A DNA stretch of 64,000 nt, taken from contig DASQWI010000006.1 of assembly GCA_035640355.1 (NCBI GenBank), positions 124,001 through 188,000 on the forward strand. Reading direction: 5' to 3'. Made by a program: the position numbers and the translations under genes. Source of the stretch: Actinomycetota bacterium. GTDB lineage: Bacteria > Actinomycetota > UBA4738 > HRBIN12. Shown in pieces: positions 1-12,045 of the stretch (within the stretch, counting starts at the first letter, position 1; each line of letters begins with the position of its first letter). The notes below the pieces were generated by a model. It worked only from the letters and a program-made list of their open reading frames with translations, was not told where the DNA came from and made no database searches.

Positions 1-2
1 AC

Positions 3-1022
3 GAGGAGGCGCGGGTCAAGCTCGCGTCGTTCATCGGCGCGACAGACCCCGCGACGGTGATCTTCAACCGCGGCACGACGGAGTCGATCAACGCGATCGC
101 GCACGGGTGGGGCAGGAAGTGCCTCAAGGAGGGCGACGAGATCCTGCTCACGGACATGGAGCACCACTCCAACATCGTGCCGTGGCAGCTCGCCGCCAGG
201 GCGACCGGCGCGACGCTCCGATACCTGCCGATCACCGACGACGGGCTGATCGATCTGTCGACGCTCGAGTCGTCGCTGACCGATCGAACCAAGGTGTTCG
301 CGGTCACCGGCATGTCCAACTCGCTCGGGACGCTCACGCCGGTGCCTCTCCTCGCCGACGCGGCGCACGCGGTCGGTGCAGTGCTCGTCGTGGACGGCGC
401 ACAGCTCGTGCCACATGTGCCGGTGGACGTTCGCGTGCTCGACTGCGACTTCCTGACAATCTCGGGACACAAGATGCTCGGGCCGACCGCGTCGGGCGGG
501 TTCTACGCCAAGCGCGAGCTGCTCGAGGAGATGGACCCCTTCATCGGCGGCGGGCACATGATCCACGAGGTCTACCGCGAGTACTCGACGTGGAACGACG
601 TGCCGGGCAAGTTCGAGGGTGGAACGATGAACATCGCGCAGGAGGTCGGACTCGCCGCCGCGGTGGACTACCTGCAGGCGCTGGGCATGGAGAACGTCCG
701 CGCGCACGAGGAGGAGATCGCCGGGTACGCGATCGCGCGACTTCAAGACGCGGGCGCGCGGATCCTCGGCCCCGTCGATGTCTCCAAGCGCGGCGGCGCG
801 GTGAGCTTCGTCTATCGAGACGTCCACCCACACGACGTGGCGACGGTACTGAACGAAGAGGGGATCGCGGTTCGCGCGGGACATCACTGCAACCAGCTGG
901 TCATGCGGCGATTCAACGTGGCGGCGACGACGCGCGCGAGCTTCTACGTCTACAACACCCGCCGTGAGGTCGACGCGCTCGTGAACGCGCTCGGCAAGGC
1001 CGACGACGTCTTTGGAGCCTAG
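3..1022 (+). CDS. sufS: Cysteine desulfurase SufS (5' end outside window)
   Basis: PLP-dependent enzyme that releases sulfur from L-cysteine for Fe-S cluster assembly. The frame is open from base 3 (EEARVKLASFIGATDP...) with no start in view, so the N-terminus lies upstream. The PLP lysine sits in SGHKMLGPT, the cofactor-contacting aspartate in VVDGAQLVPH, and the catalytic cysteine in RAGHHCNQL, the SufS-type (group II) active-site loop. The gene ends 11 bases before a sufU scaffold gene, the usual actinobacterial sufS-sufU pairing, so the upstream neighbours are probably sufBDC (inference). Identification as SufS rather than the cysteine-less relative encoded at 59069 is secure. Confidence 0.95.
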   Translation, partial: EEARVKLASFIGATDPATVIFNRGTTESINAIAHGWGRKCLKEGDEILLTDMEHHSNIVPWQLAARATGATLRYLPITDDGLIDLSTLESSLTDRTKVFAVTGMSNSLGTLTPVPLLADAAHAVGAVLVVDGAQLVPHVPVDVRVLDCDFLTISGHKMLGPTASGGFYAKRELLEEMDPFIGGGHMIHEVYREYSTWNDVPGKFEGGTMNIAQEVGLAAAVDYLQALGMENVRAHEEEIAGYAIARLQDAGARILGPVDVSKRGGAVSFVYRDVHPHDVATVLNEEGIAVRAGHHCNQLVMRRFNVAATTRASFYVYNTRREVDALVNALGKADDVFGA

Positions 1023-1033
1023 GAAGGACACCG

Positions 1034-1480
1034 GTGGCGCTCGACGACATCTACAAGGAAGTCATCCTCGATCACTACAAGAACCCCCGGAACAAGCACG
1101 AGCTGCCGGGCGCCGCGCTCACCCACTCGAAGAACAACCCGCTGTGCGGCGACGAGATCACCGTGTTCGCGGACGCCGAGGACGGCAAGCTCCGGGAGGT
1201 GTCGTTCGTCGGCCAGGGCTGCTCGATCAGTCAGAGCTCCGCGTCGATGATGACGGAGACCGTCGCGGGCAAGACGATCGGCGAGGTCGAGGAGCTCACG
1301 GCGAACGTTCGGGGGATGCTTTCCGGCGACGTCGAACCCGACGAGGATGCGTTCGGCGAGCTGGTGGCGCTGAAGGGCGTCGTGAAGTACCCGATCAGGG
1401 TGAAGTGCGCCGTCCTCGCTTGGGACGTCCTGCAGGAGGCACTCTCCCAGGGGTCAAGTAGCCCAGCGGCAGCCCGCTAG
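1034..1480 (+). CDS. sufU: SufU Fe-S assembly scaffold / sulfur-transfer protein
   Basis: 148-residue SufU protein that accepts sulfur from SufS and supports cluster assembly. The zinc/cluster ligand cysteines of the family are visible in NPLCGDE (about residue 40), GQGCSIS (about 66) and VKCAVLAW near the C-terminus. It starts with GTG, preceded by AGGAAGG at 1021-1027, which overlaps the sufS stop; translation is probably coupled. The C-terminal SSSPAAAR tail is low-complexity. The stop overlaps by four bases the stop of the convergent methyltransferase gene. Confidence 0.93.
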   Translation: MALDDIYKEVILDHYKNPRNKHELPGAALTHSKNNPLCGDEITVFADAEDGKLREVSFVGQGCSISQSSASMMTETVAGKTIGEVEELTANVRGMLSGDVEPDEDAFGELVALKGVVKYPIRVKCAVLAWDVLQEALSQGSSSPAAAR

Positions 1481-2247
1481 GACCGTCGGCGTGACCTCGG
1501 CACGGCAGGAGTCCGAACCCCCACGAACCCGGTCTGCCCGACGCGGCTCTCGTCCGCCGTGAGGTGAACCTTCCGGACGTCGCCGAACCCGGCGTCGCGC
1601 ATGCCGGCGATCCACGTCCGGGTGGGAAACAGGCCGCACAGGTGGCTGTCGAGCTCCGAGTGCACCGAGCCGTCGGGTTCGTGGAAGACGTACGTGAGGT
1701 CCATCTGAACAGTGGTGTCGTCGGGATCGGGGTCGTAGGTCCACTCCAGGTAACGGAGCGCGCGATCGGGACCGTCGTGGCCGCCGTGGTCGGTGGTCTC
1801 GTAGAACGTCTCGGTCACCGAGTCGGGGACGAACAGCGCCGCTCCGCCCGGGGTGCAGTGCGCGAACGCCGTACGGAACACTGCGAACAGGTCGTCAACG
1901 GTCGTCATGTACGCGATCGCGTCGTGCACGAACACGCTGTCGAACGTTCGTCCCAACCGTACCGTCCGCATGTCGCCCTCGACGTGCTCGCACTCGGGGT
2001 TCAGCCGGCGACTGACCTCGAGCATGCCGGGGGAGCGATCGACGAGCGTGAGCGAGAACGCCTTCTTCATGTGCGACGCGTTGTTCCCGCCGCCCGACCC
2101 CAGCTCGAGCACTTCGCGAACCGGGATCGTCGATCTCTCGGTGATGATCTCGCGGTATTCGTTCGCCTCAGCGGCGTACTCCTCGGGCGCCGACAGCAAC
2201 GGCCACCACTCCGCGAGATCGCGGTACAGACGCGGCTGCTCCTCCAC
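1477..2247 (-). CDS. Class I SAM-dependent methyltransferase
   Basis: 256-residue Rossmann-fold methyltransferase. Motif I is VLELGSGGGNNASH (about residues 47-60), followed by an acidic strand end (LTLVDRSPGML) and a motif-II-like region, EGDMRTVRLGRTFDSVF. The substrate is unknown. I chose the GTG at 2247 (MEEQPRLYRDLAEWW) because the frame further upstream is arginine-rich shadow of the divergent gene. No Shine-Dalgarno is obvious. It is convergent with sufU and divergent from the DUF2207 gene. Confidence 0.8.
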   Translation of the reverse strand: MEEQPRLYRDLAEWWPLLSAPEEYAAEANEYREIITERSTIPVREVLELGSGGGNNASHMKKAFSLTLVDRSPGMLEVSRRLNPECEHVEGDMRTVRLGRTFDSVFVHDAIAYMTTVDDLFAVFRTAFAHCTPGGAALFVPDSVTETFYETTDHGGHDGPDRALRYLEWTYDPDPDDTTVQMDLTYVFHEPDGSVHSELDSHLCGLFPTRTWIAGMRDAGFGDVRKVHLTADESRVGQTGFVGVRTPAVPRSRRRS

Positions 2248-2301
2248 GAACGCGCAGGGTATCCGTGGAGCCGCTTCCGCGCCATCGGCGCTGGACCGCT
2301 T

Positions 2302-2307
2302 TAGGCT
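2302..2307 (+). promoter_or_regulatory. -10 hexamer of leaderless promoter (DUF2207 gene)
   Basis: TAGGCT lies 8 nt before the GTG at 2316. That spacing puts the transcription start at or next to the start codon, so the message is predicted to be leaderless. No Shine-Dalgarno is present. Confidence 0.55.
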
Positions 2308-2315
2308 TCGCACTC

Positions 2316-4133
2316 GTGAAGCGCGTTCGGTTGCTCCTCGCGGCGACGCTTCCTTTCGCGGCGATCGCGCTCGGGACTCCAGCGAGCGCGGGCGCGCAAG
2401 GCTTCGCGACGGAGTCGACGCCGCGATTCGACGTCCGCATCGACATCGAGTCGGACGGCTCGATCGCCGTCGCCGAGACGATCGTGCAGGGCTTCGGCGA
2501 CGTCCCGCGTCACGGCATCTTCCGAACCATCCCCAACCGCGTTCCGTACGACGACGAGTTCGACCGCGTGTACCCCATCGACCTCGTCTCGGTCCGAACA
2601 TCGCAGGGGACGCCGAGCGACGTCGAGACCAGCGAGGAAGCCGGCCACCTCGTCATCCGGATCGGCGATCCCGACCTCACGATCACCGGACGCCACACGT
2701 ACTCGATCTCGTACGTCGTGAACGGAGCGCTCAACGACTTCCCCACGCATCAGGAGCTGTACTGGAACGCGATCGGCGACGATTGGGAGCAACCGATCGG
2801 CGAGATGCGCGTCCGCGTCGCGGGTCCTGGTCCGATCGAGCGCGTGGCGTGCTTCCAGGGACCGTTCGGCTCGACGCTCCAGTGCGACCGCGCGCGGATC
2901 AAGGACGGCGTCGCGACGTTCGTCCAGGAGGGACTCAACGCTTTCACCGGGATGTCCATCGTCGCCGCCCTTCCGCCGGGCACCGTGACGAACGCCCTCC
3001 CCATCCTCAAGGAGCGGTGGAGCTTGCAGCGCGCGTTCTCCGTGACGCCGCTGACGCTGATCGCCTCGCTTGCGCTCCTCGTCGCCGTTGTGGCCGGGTT
3101 CTCGCGGTTCGGGTGGCGGCGCGGACGCGACGTGCGGTTCTCGGGATCCCAAGTCGATCAGGTCATGGGTGGCCCGCCGGGGGGACCGACCCAAGCGGTT
3201 CCCCTGTTCGAGGACGGGAACGCACCCGTTGAGTTCGCCCCGCCCGACGGCCTTCGACCCGGTCAGGTCGGCACGCTGATCGACGAGGAGGCGAACACGC
3301 TCGACGTTTCGGCCACCATCGTCGACCTCGCGGTCCGAACGTTCCTCGTGATCGAGGAGCTCGAGAAGAAGTGGTTCCTGGGCAAGCCCGACTGGCGGCT
3401 CACGCGACTGCCCGCCGAGACCGATGGGCTGTTGCCCTACGAACGTTCGTTGCTCGACGGGCTGTTCGAAGACGGCGACGAGGTCGAGCTGTCGGATCTG
3501 CGCAAGAAGTTCGCCGCGCGATTGCGTCGCGTCAAGGACGCGCTCTACGACGAGGTCGTCCGGCGCAAGTGGTTCCTCCGCCGTCCCGACAAGGTGCGGC
3601 AGACTTGGGTCGGCATCGGCATCGTCGCGCTCCTCGCCGGGATCGGCATCACGGTGCTGCTCGCGTGGAAGACGAAGCTCGCGCTCCTGGGGATCCCGAT
3701 CGTCATCGGAGGACTGCTCCTTCTGGTCGGTGCGAAGCGCATGCCTGCGCGGACCGCGACGGGCACGGCGCTCACGCGGAGGATCACCGGGTTCCGCCGC
3801 GTCGTGGAAACGGCGGACGAACACCTGGCCAAGTGGGCCGAACAGGAGAACGTGTTCACGAAGTACCTGCCATACGCGGTCGTCTTCGGCGTCACCGACA
3901 AGTGGGCGAAGACGTTCGAGTCGCTCGGCGCCGAGCAAGCCGGCGATATGAGCTGGTACGTCAGCTCGCGACCGTTCGCGTACGTTGCGTTCGCCGACAG
4001 CATCGACTCGTTCACCGTGTCGACGAGTGGGGTGATCAGCGCGACGCCGTCCGGCTCCGGCGGAAGCGGTTTCTCCGGCGGCGGGGGGTTCTCGGGTGGC
4101 GGTGGAGGCGGTGGCGGAGGAGGGTCCTGGTAG
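2316..4133 (+). CDS. DUF2207 family membrane protein with glycine-rich C-terminus
   Basis: 605-residue exported membrane protein. A signal peptide (MKRVRLLLAATLPFAAIALG, cleavage near ASAGA) is followed by the extracellular DUF2207 beta domain (about residues 35-235, containing GIFRTIPNRVPYD), one membrane span near 247-265, a cytoplasmic segment, and a hairpin of two spans near 430-475. It ends in a glycine/serine tail closing in GGGSW, as is common in this family. The molecular function is unknown. The GTG start at 2316 sits just after a -10 hexamer and begins the signal peptide directly. Confidence 0.85.
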   Translation: MKRVRLLLAATLPFAAIALGTPASAGAQGFATESTPRFDVRIDIESDGSIAVAETIVQGFGDVPRHGIFRTIPNRVPYDDEFDRVYPIDLVSVRTSQGTPSDVETSEEAGHLVIRIGDPDLTITGRHTYSISYVVNGALNDFPTHQELYWNAIGDDWEQPIGEMRVRVAGPGPIERVACFQGPFGSTLQCDRARIKDGVATFVQEGLNAFTGMSIVAALPPGTVTNALPILKERWSLQRAFSVTPLTLIASLALLVAVVAGFSRFGWRRGRDVRFSGSQVDQVMGGPPGGPTQAVPLFEDGNAPVEFAPPDGLRPGQVGTLIDEEANTLDVSATIVDLAVRTFLVIEELEKKWFLGKPDWRLTRLPAETDGLLPYERSLLDGLFEDGDEVELSDLRKKFAARLRRVKDALYDEVVRRKWFLRRPDKVRQTWVGIGIVALLAGIGITVLLAWKTKLALLGIPIVIGGLLLLVGAKRMPARTATGTALTRRITGFRRVVETADEHLAKWAEQENVFTKYLPYAVVFGVTDKWAKTFESLGAEQAGDMSWYVSSRPFAYVAFADSIDSFTVSTSGVISATPSGSGGSGFSGGGGFSGGGGGGGGGGSW

Positions 4134-4169
4134 GGTCGCGCCGAGCCCGGGCGTCGAAGGCCGTACATC

Positions 4170-5162
4170 GTGGACATCGTCTTCTCCGAAGATCCTCGTG
4201 ACTTCGTTCGTCGCGACTGGTCGGGCATCGCTACCGTCGATCCGGCAGGAACCTTCTTCCACACCCCGCAGTACCTGAAGCTGTACTGGGAAGAGTTCGG
4301 CCGGGACACCGACGCGCTGCTGTTGGCGTTCGCCGAGGACGACGGGGCGCCGGTCGGGGCGGTTGCGTTCGAGCGGATCGGTACGACGCTGAGGTTCCTC
4401 GGAGGCACCGAGGTGACCGACTACTTGGGTCCCGTCGCACTGCCCGAGGCGCAGACGACAGTGGCCAAGGAGCTGTTCGCCGCGCTCGATCGGCTCGACG
4501 GATGGACCGATGCCGACCTACGCGGGCTGCCCGAGGATCGCGCTTGGCTCGAGCTGCTGCACGAATCGGCGGCGGCGCAAGGGTTCTCGACGGAGGTGAC
4601 CGACGACAACAACGGCGTGGCGCCATTCCTCACGCTTCCCGGCTCGTTCGACGAGTACCTCGCGCAGCTGCCGTCGAAGCTCCGCCACGAGATCAAGCGA
4701 AAGGCGCGTCGGCTTGAATCCGCGATCGGCCCTTGGCACATCTGTCTCGCGACGGCTGAGACGCTCGACGGCGACCTCGATACGTTCGTGGAACTGCACC
4801 GAACGAGCGAGGGCCCCAAGGGCGTGTTCATGCAGCCGGGGATGGAGATCTTCTTCCGCCGGCTGGGCGAGGCGTTCGTTCGCCGCGGGATCTACAACCT
4901 GACCTTCATCGAGGCGGAGGGCCATCGCAAGCTCGCCGGAACGATCAGCTTCCGTTACGAAGGCACGTACTACCTCTACAACTCGGCGTTCGATCGCGCG
5001 TACGAGTCCGCCGCCCCCGGCATGGTGCTCGTGGCGGAGGACGTCCGCATCGCCATCGAAGGTGGCTGCTCGGTGTTCGACCTGCTGAAGGGGGACTACT
5101 CGTACAAGTACCGATTCGGAGCCGTTCCGCGCGCCATCAAGCGCCTCGTCGTCGCCAGGTAG
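4170..5162 (+). CDS. CelD/BcsL-like GNAT-fold acyltransferase
   Basis: 330-residue protein resembling the BcsL/CelD acetyltransferase-like family, related to FemAB. The N-terminal part (FFHTPQYLKLYWEEFG) and the central SKLRHEIKRKARRLE helix are characteristic. The C-terminal GNAT half contains LAGTISFRYEGTYYLYNSAFD and ends in VFDLLKGDYSYKYRFGA, the LKG(D/E)..YK.(R/K)(F/W)G signature. Members are thought to modify polysaccharides or lipids of the envelope; the substrate is unknown here. It starts with GTG 36 bases after the DUF2207 stop, with no clear ribosome site. Confidence 0.75.
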   Translation: MDIVFSEDPRDFVRRDWSGIATVDPAGTFFHTPQYLKLYWEEFGRDTDALLLAFAEDDGAPVGAVAFERIGTTLRFLGGTEVTDYLGPVALPEAQTTVAKELFAALDRLDGWTDADLRGLPEDRAWLELLHESAAAQGFSTEVTDDNNGVAPFLTLPGSFDEYLAQLPSKLRHEIKRKARRLESAIGPWHICLATAETLDGDLDTFVELHRTSEGPKGVFMQPGMEIFFRRLGEAFVRRGIYNLTFIEAEGHRKLAGTISFRYEGTYYLYNSAFDRAYESAAPGMVLVAEDVRIAIEGGCSVFDLLKGDYSYKYRFGAVPRAIKRLVVAR

Positions 5163-5167
5163 TCCCG

Positions 5168-5875
5168 TCAGCTTCGATCGATCTCGGCCGACGCCATCAG
5201 ACCGCCGTCATCCCACACGTTGACGGTGTCGAACGCGCTCAGGTCGCTCGATGTAACCAACCACGTGGAGCCGTCGCCGCTGGGCCCGAACTCCATCGGA
5301 CGGAGATCGATGCGCCGCTCGCCCGCGGTCATGGTGACGAACGCGTCCTTCTGGCGACCGGGCGCGCGCACGAGAACGAGGACCCACGACATCCCATGTT
5401 CTGACTCGTACACGACCACGTCGCCGTCGAGCTCGTTCGGACCAACCGCTCGGAACTCCGCAGCTCGGACGTCCTCTCCACCGAGCGCATCGAGGAACGC
5501 CCGGTAGCGACCGGCTTCCTCTCTGAGACCGAAGGCCGTGATCGTTGCGATTGCCCCCCACGCCAGCACGAGACCGAGTGCGAGGGCCGCTACGACACGC
5601 CACGCGCGTGGGGCCACGCGCTTGCGCGGCGACACCCGCTCCGGCTCGGACCACTCTTCGTCCAGAACCGCGAGGACGCGCGTTCGTAGCTCGGGGGGTG
5701 GCCTCACGTCGTGGGCGGCCGCGGCGAGCGTGCTGACGCCGTCCGCGAGGGTGGCCATGTCGGCTCGGCAGGCGGCGCAGCCCCGGACGTGGCGGCGCAC
5801 GGACGCGTCCACGTCGGGCTGGAGCGTTCCCAGGAGGTGGTCTGCCAGCTGCTCGCGTACCTGGTCGCACCTCAT
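5168..5875 (-). CDS. Anti-sigma factor with zinc-finger domain (RskA-like)
   Basis: 235-residue regulator that should sequester the ECF sigma factor encoded just upstream. The N-terminal anti-sigma zinc motif H-x3-C-x2-C is seen as HVRGCAAC (H29, C33, C36). One transmembrane helix (VVAALALGLVLAWGAIATI, about residues 93-111) is followed by an extracytoplasmic domain of about 120 residues (VVVYESEHGMSWVLVLV...) similar to the C-terminal domain of RskA. The start ATG overlaps the sigma stop (5872-5875), which implies translational coupling. Confidence 0.88.
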   Translation of the reverse strand: MRCDQVREQLADHLLGTLQPDVDASVRRHVRGCAACRADMATLADGVSTLAAAAHDVRPPPELRTRVLAVLDEEWSEPERVSPRKRVAPRAWRVVAALALGLVLAWGAIATITAFGLREEAGRYRAFLDALGGEDVRAAEFRAVGPNELDGDVVVYESEHGMSWVLVLVRAPGRQKDAFVTMTAGERRIDLRPMEFGPSGDGSTWLVTSSDLSAFDTVNVWDDGGLMASAEIDRS

Positions 5876-6432
5876 GGGTGCTCCTGGAGCGCGTCGCGGA
5901 GCTTCAACAGAGCCGTGCGGATGCGCGTCTTGGCGGTACCGAGCGGGATGCCCTCGAGCTCGGCGACCTCGGCGCTGGTCTTCCCGCCGAAGTACGCAAG
6001 CTCGAGCGCCGCGCGCTGTCCGTCTGTGAGCGCCGCCATCGCACGCCGGGCGCGCTCGGACATGTCGAGTGTCTCAGCGCGCTGATCCGGCCCGGGCTCG
6101 TCCGACGCCTCACGCGGCGGCGCCGTCCGCTGCGCCACGCGCACCTCGAGGACGCGGCGACGAAGTGCGTCGATGGCGAGACTTCGAGCGACGAGCAGCA
6201 CCCACGTCTCGAGCCTGCCGCGGGCCGGGTCGTAGCGCGCTGCGCCGCGCCACAGCTTGACGAATGTGTCCTGGACCAGATCCTGTGCGGCGGCGTCGCT
6301 CCCGAGCATCACGATTCCCAGCCCATACACCCGCGAGGCGAACCGGTCGAACACCTCCTCCGCGGCCGCGGGATCACGCGCGGCGAACGCGCGCATCAGC
6401 GCGGCGTCCGACCCCGTTCCGCGTGTTCGCAC
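5872..6432 (-). CDS. ECF RNA polymerase sigma factor
   Basis: 186-residue extracytoplasmic-function sigma factor. Region 2 includes AAQDLVQDTFVKLWRGAARYD (core and -10 binding) and region 4 includes LTDGQRAALELAYFGGKTSAEVAELEGIPLGTAKTRIRTAL (helix-turn-helix). It pairs with the overlapping anti-sigma gene. Two GTG starts are possible. I prefer 6432 because TAGCGT (6445-6440 on this strand) is 7 nt upstream of it and would overlap the alternative GTG at 6441. Confidence 0.9.
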   Translation of the reverse strand: MRTRGTGSDAALMRAFAARDPAAAEEVFDRFASRVYGLGIVMLGSDAAAQDLVQDTFVKLWRGAARYDPARGRLETWVLLVARSLAIDALRRRVLEVRVAQRTAPPREASDEPGPDQRAETLDMSERARRAMAALTDGQRAALELAYFGGKTSAEVAELEGIPLGTAKTRIRTALLKLRDALQEHP

Positions 6433-6439
6433 GTTCAGC

Positions 6440-6445
6440 ACGCTA
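6440..6445 (-). promoter_or_regulatory. -10 hexamer of leaderless promoter (ECF sigma gene)
   Basis: TAGCGT on the minus strand lies 7 nt before GTG 6432. It overlaps the alternative GTG 6441, which argues for the shorter protein. Confidence 0.45.
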
Positions 6446-6527
6446 ACCCACCCAGTCCGATCCGATATCTCGAGGCGGCCTCGGAGGGGTGTACGGGTGA
6501 GACGGATCGGTGGCCTCAGGCGGCGGG

Positions 6528-7361
6528 CTACTCGACGAAGGCCCGAAGATGCTGCAGCAGCGTCAGCGCGAGCTCTTCGTCGCCCCCGACGACGAGTTCG
6601 CCTTCGTCAAGGAACGTCTCAGCGGCATGACGGCATGCCGCGACGAGCGCGAACGCAATAGCGCGCCCGGCGATGTACGCATCTGCTTTCTTGTCCGCGG
6701 CCGGCGTCTCGCGCGGAGCGAGACCCCAGTGCCACGTGCCCCCGCCGACGCCTTCGAGCTCCACCTGCACGCTCCGTCCGGGGAACGACAGCCCGGCCTG
6801 TCCGAGTGAGAACGGCAGCATCCGGATGGCCAGATCGTTCGTGAGGTACACCGGCCAGTGCTGGTAGTTGGTTTCGAGCCCCGCGCCCTCGCGGAGGTCC
6901 TCGCCGTGGATCCACCACTCGATCGTCCGCGACTGCACGAGGTAGCGGACGCCGATCGAGCCTGCGACCCAGTCGACACGTTTGGTTCGCCACTCGTCGT
7001 CGCTCAGACGCGTGCAGAGCTCGAGGAACGTCTCTGCCGCTCGCCCCCAGTCGGCGATCAGCTGACGCGTCGGTCGCTCGTCTCGCACCTTGATCGCCCA
7101 CTCGTTGAAACCGTTCACCCACAGCTCGCCGCCGTTCGCCTCCCGGAACATGTCGAACTCCTCGGCGGGATCGCCGCCGACGAGTTGCGCGGCAGCGGTG
7201 TCCTGCGCCGCGAGATGCGCGACGATGTCGCGGTTCCGCCACCCCGCGCTGACGCTGTCGGCGTCCCACGCGGCCGCCGGCGTGTACTGGATCGTGCGGC
7301 CGAGGCGTTCGCGCTCGGCGTGGGCGATGCCGATCAACGTCGTGCGGTCGAGCGTCGACAT
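6528..7361 (-). CDS. TIGR03083 / maleylpyruvate isomerase-like (DinB-fold) protein
   Basis: 277-residue member of the DinB-like, mycothiol-associated metalloenzyme superfamily found mainly in actinobacteria. Metal-ligand candidates are the histidine in RDIVAHLAAQD (about residue 51) and the later EWWIHGEDLREG segment (about 160). An SCP2-like C-terminal region (SVQVELEGVGGGTWHWGL) is present, as in the family. The substrate is unknown. The ATG at 7361 has AGAGG a few bases upstream; the frame extends further 5' but overlaps the divergent YbaK promoter. Confidence 0.78.
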   Translation of the reverse strand: MSTLDRTTLIGIAHAERERLGRTIQYTPAAAWDADSVSAGWRNRDIVAHLAAQDTAAAQLVGGDPAEEFDMFREANGGELWVNGFNEWAIKVRDERPTRQLIADWGRAAETFLELCTRLSDDEWRTKRVDWVAGSIGVRYLVQSRTIEWWIHGEDLREGAGLETNYQHWPVYLTNDLAIRMLPFSLGQAGLSFPGRSVQVELEGVGGGTWHWGLAPRETPAADKKADAYIAGRAIAFALVAACRHAAETFLDEGELVVGGDEELALTLLQHLRAFVE

Positions 7362-7396
7362 ACGTCCTCTTAGAGAGGGGTCCTGGATCGGCGCGG

Positions 7397-7419
7397 ATTG
7401 TACCCGCGGCCCGTATCGT
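7397..7419. promoter_or_regulatory. Divergent promoter pair between DinB-like gene and ybaK-like gene
   Basis: The minus strand carries TACAAT (7402-7397), giving a short leader before ATG 7361. The plus strand carries TATCGT (7414-7419) 8 nt before ATG 7428, a leaderless arrangement. The two -10 elements are only 11 bases apart. Confidence 0.5.
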
Positions 7420-7427
7420 GACCATTC

Positions 7428-7907
7428 ATGAGCAAGGCGATCGACCGGTTCCTGGACGCCGCGGCCGTGTTGAACCACGACGTCGAGGTGCGGCGCTTCC
7501 CAGAGGGAACCAAGACGGCCGAAGACGCGGCCACGGCCATCGGCTGCGATGTCGCGCAGATCGTGAAGTCACTGGTATTCATGGCAGCCGACGGAACCCC
7601 AGTGTTGGCGCTGACGAGCGGGGCGAACCGCGTGGATACCGAACGGCTGGCTTCGATCGCCGGCTCACGATCGGTGCGCCGCGCGAACCCCGAGGAGGCT
7701 CGCGCGGCGACCGGGTTCGCCGTCGGAGGCACGCCGCCGTTCGGGCACCCGGACCCGGTCCGAACGTTCCTCGACCGAGACCTGCTCGCTCACGACGAGG
7801 TGTGGGCGGCCGCGGGAACGCCCGACGCCGTCTTCCGGACCGATCCCGGCGAGCTCGAGCGGGTAACCGGCGCCGAGATCGCCGACTTCAAGGAAGGCGG
7901 AGGATGA
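7428..7907 (+). CDS. YbaK/EbsC-type aminoacyl-tRNA editing protein
   Basis: 159-residue trans-editing domain related to bacterial YbaK and ProX, which hydrolyse mischarged tRNA (for example Cys-tRNA-Pro). Family blocks visible are CDVAQIVKSLVF (residues 40-51, with the conserved lysine), ALTSGANRVD and GFAVGGTPPFGH. Which tRNA it edits cannot be told from sequence. It is a single gene, transcribed divergently from the DinB-like gene, apparently leaderless. Confidence 0.85.
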   Translation: MSKAIDRFLDAAAVLNHDVEVRRFPEGTKTAEDAATAIGCDVAQIVKSLVFMAADGTPVLALTSGANRVDTERLASIAGSRSVRRANPEEARAATGFAVGGTPPFGHPDPVRTFLDRDLLAHDEVWAAAGTPDAVFRTDPGELERVTGAEIADFKEGGG

Positions 7908-7933
7908 ACCGATCTGCAGAGCGTTGCAGCAGG

Positions 7934-7964
7934 TAAAATGAACGGAACGACACGCCTACGGAGG
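7934..7964 (+). promoter_or_regulatory. Promoter -10 and ribosome site of the A-type carrier gene
   Basis: TAAAAT at 7934-7939 is a near-consensus -10 in this GC-rich DNA. GGAGG at 7960-7964 lies 11 nt before ATG 7976. Unlike many neighbours this gene therefore has a leader with a classical Shine-Dalgarno. Confidence 0.6.
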
Positions 7965-7975
7965 CTCGCCCGACG

Positions 7976-8296
7976 ATGATCCAGCTGACCGAGAACGCTG
8001 CCGGCAAGGTGAAAGACCTCCTCGTGGAGGAGGGGCGGAACGACATCGCGCTGCGCGTGGCAGTTCAGCCGGGCGGGTGCTCCGGGCTTCGCTACGCGAT
8101 GTACCTGGACGACCAGCTCACCGAGAAGGACGTCAGCGAGGAGCAGTTCGGCGTTCGAGTGGTGATCGACCGGATGAGCGTCCCGTACCTCTCGGAGGCC
8201 AAGATCGACTTCGTCGACACGCTCGAGGCGTCCGGCTTCACGATCGACAACCCGATGGCGCAGGGCTCCTGCGCGTGCGGGCATTCGTTCCACTAA
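7976..8296 (+). CDS. erpA: A-type iron-sulfur carrier / insertion protein (ErpA/IscA family)
   Basis: 106-residue HesB/IscA-family protein that delivers Fe-S clusters to apo-enzymes. The three ligand cysteines are present: one in GGCSGLRYAM (about residue 37) and two in the C-terminal GSCACGHSF. MIQLTENAAGKVKDLL is the typical N-terminus. It may serve the many Fe-S enzymes in this window (KorAB, formate dehydrogenase, Rieske fusion); that is inference. The gene is convergent with metH. Confidence 0.92.
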   Translation: MIQLTENAAGKVKDLLVEEGRNDIALRVAVQPGGCSGLRYAMYLDDQLTEKDVSEEQFGVRVVIDRMSVPYLSEAKIDFVDTLEASGFTIDNPMAQGSCACGHSFH

Positions 8297-8320
8297 CCGC
8301 GACCGTTCGGCCGCGGCGGT

Positions 8321-11953
<3,633 letters not shown>

Positions 11954-11959
11954 GTGGAA

Positions 11960-11965
11960 ACGCTA
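11960..11965 (-). promoter_or_regulatory. -10 hexamer of leaderless metH promoter
   Basis: TAGCGT on the minus strand with a 6-nt spacer to the metH ATG at 11953. There is no Shine-Dalgarno between them. Confidence 0.55.
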
Positions 11966-12045
11966 CCGGCCGTCGACCTACGTGACCAGCGTCGTCGCTC
12001 CACGCGGTACGCTGCGGCGTTCCCGGCCGAGACGGAGACCGTGCG

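Noticed and set aside
2301-4262. Long minus-strand open frame (about 650 codons) opposite the DUF2207 gene
   Set aside because: It is an Arg/Asp-rich shadow caused by high GC. The plus strand has a signal peptide, domain order and terminal GGSW motif of a known family.
11954-12045. Cobalamin riboswitch upstream of metH
   Set aside because: The -10 hexamer is 6 nt from the metH ATG, leaving no transcribed leader, and no B12-box sequence is visible.
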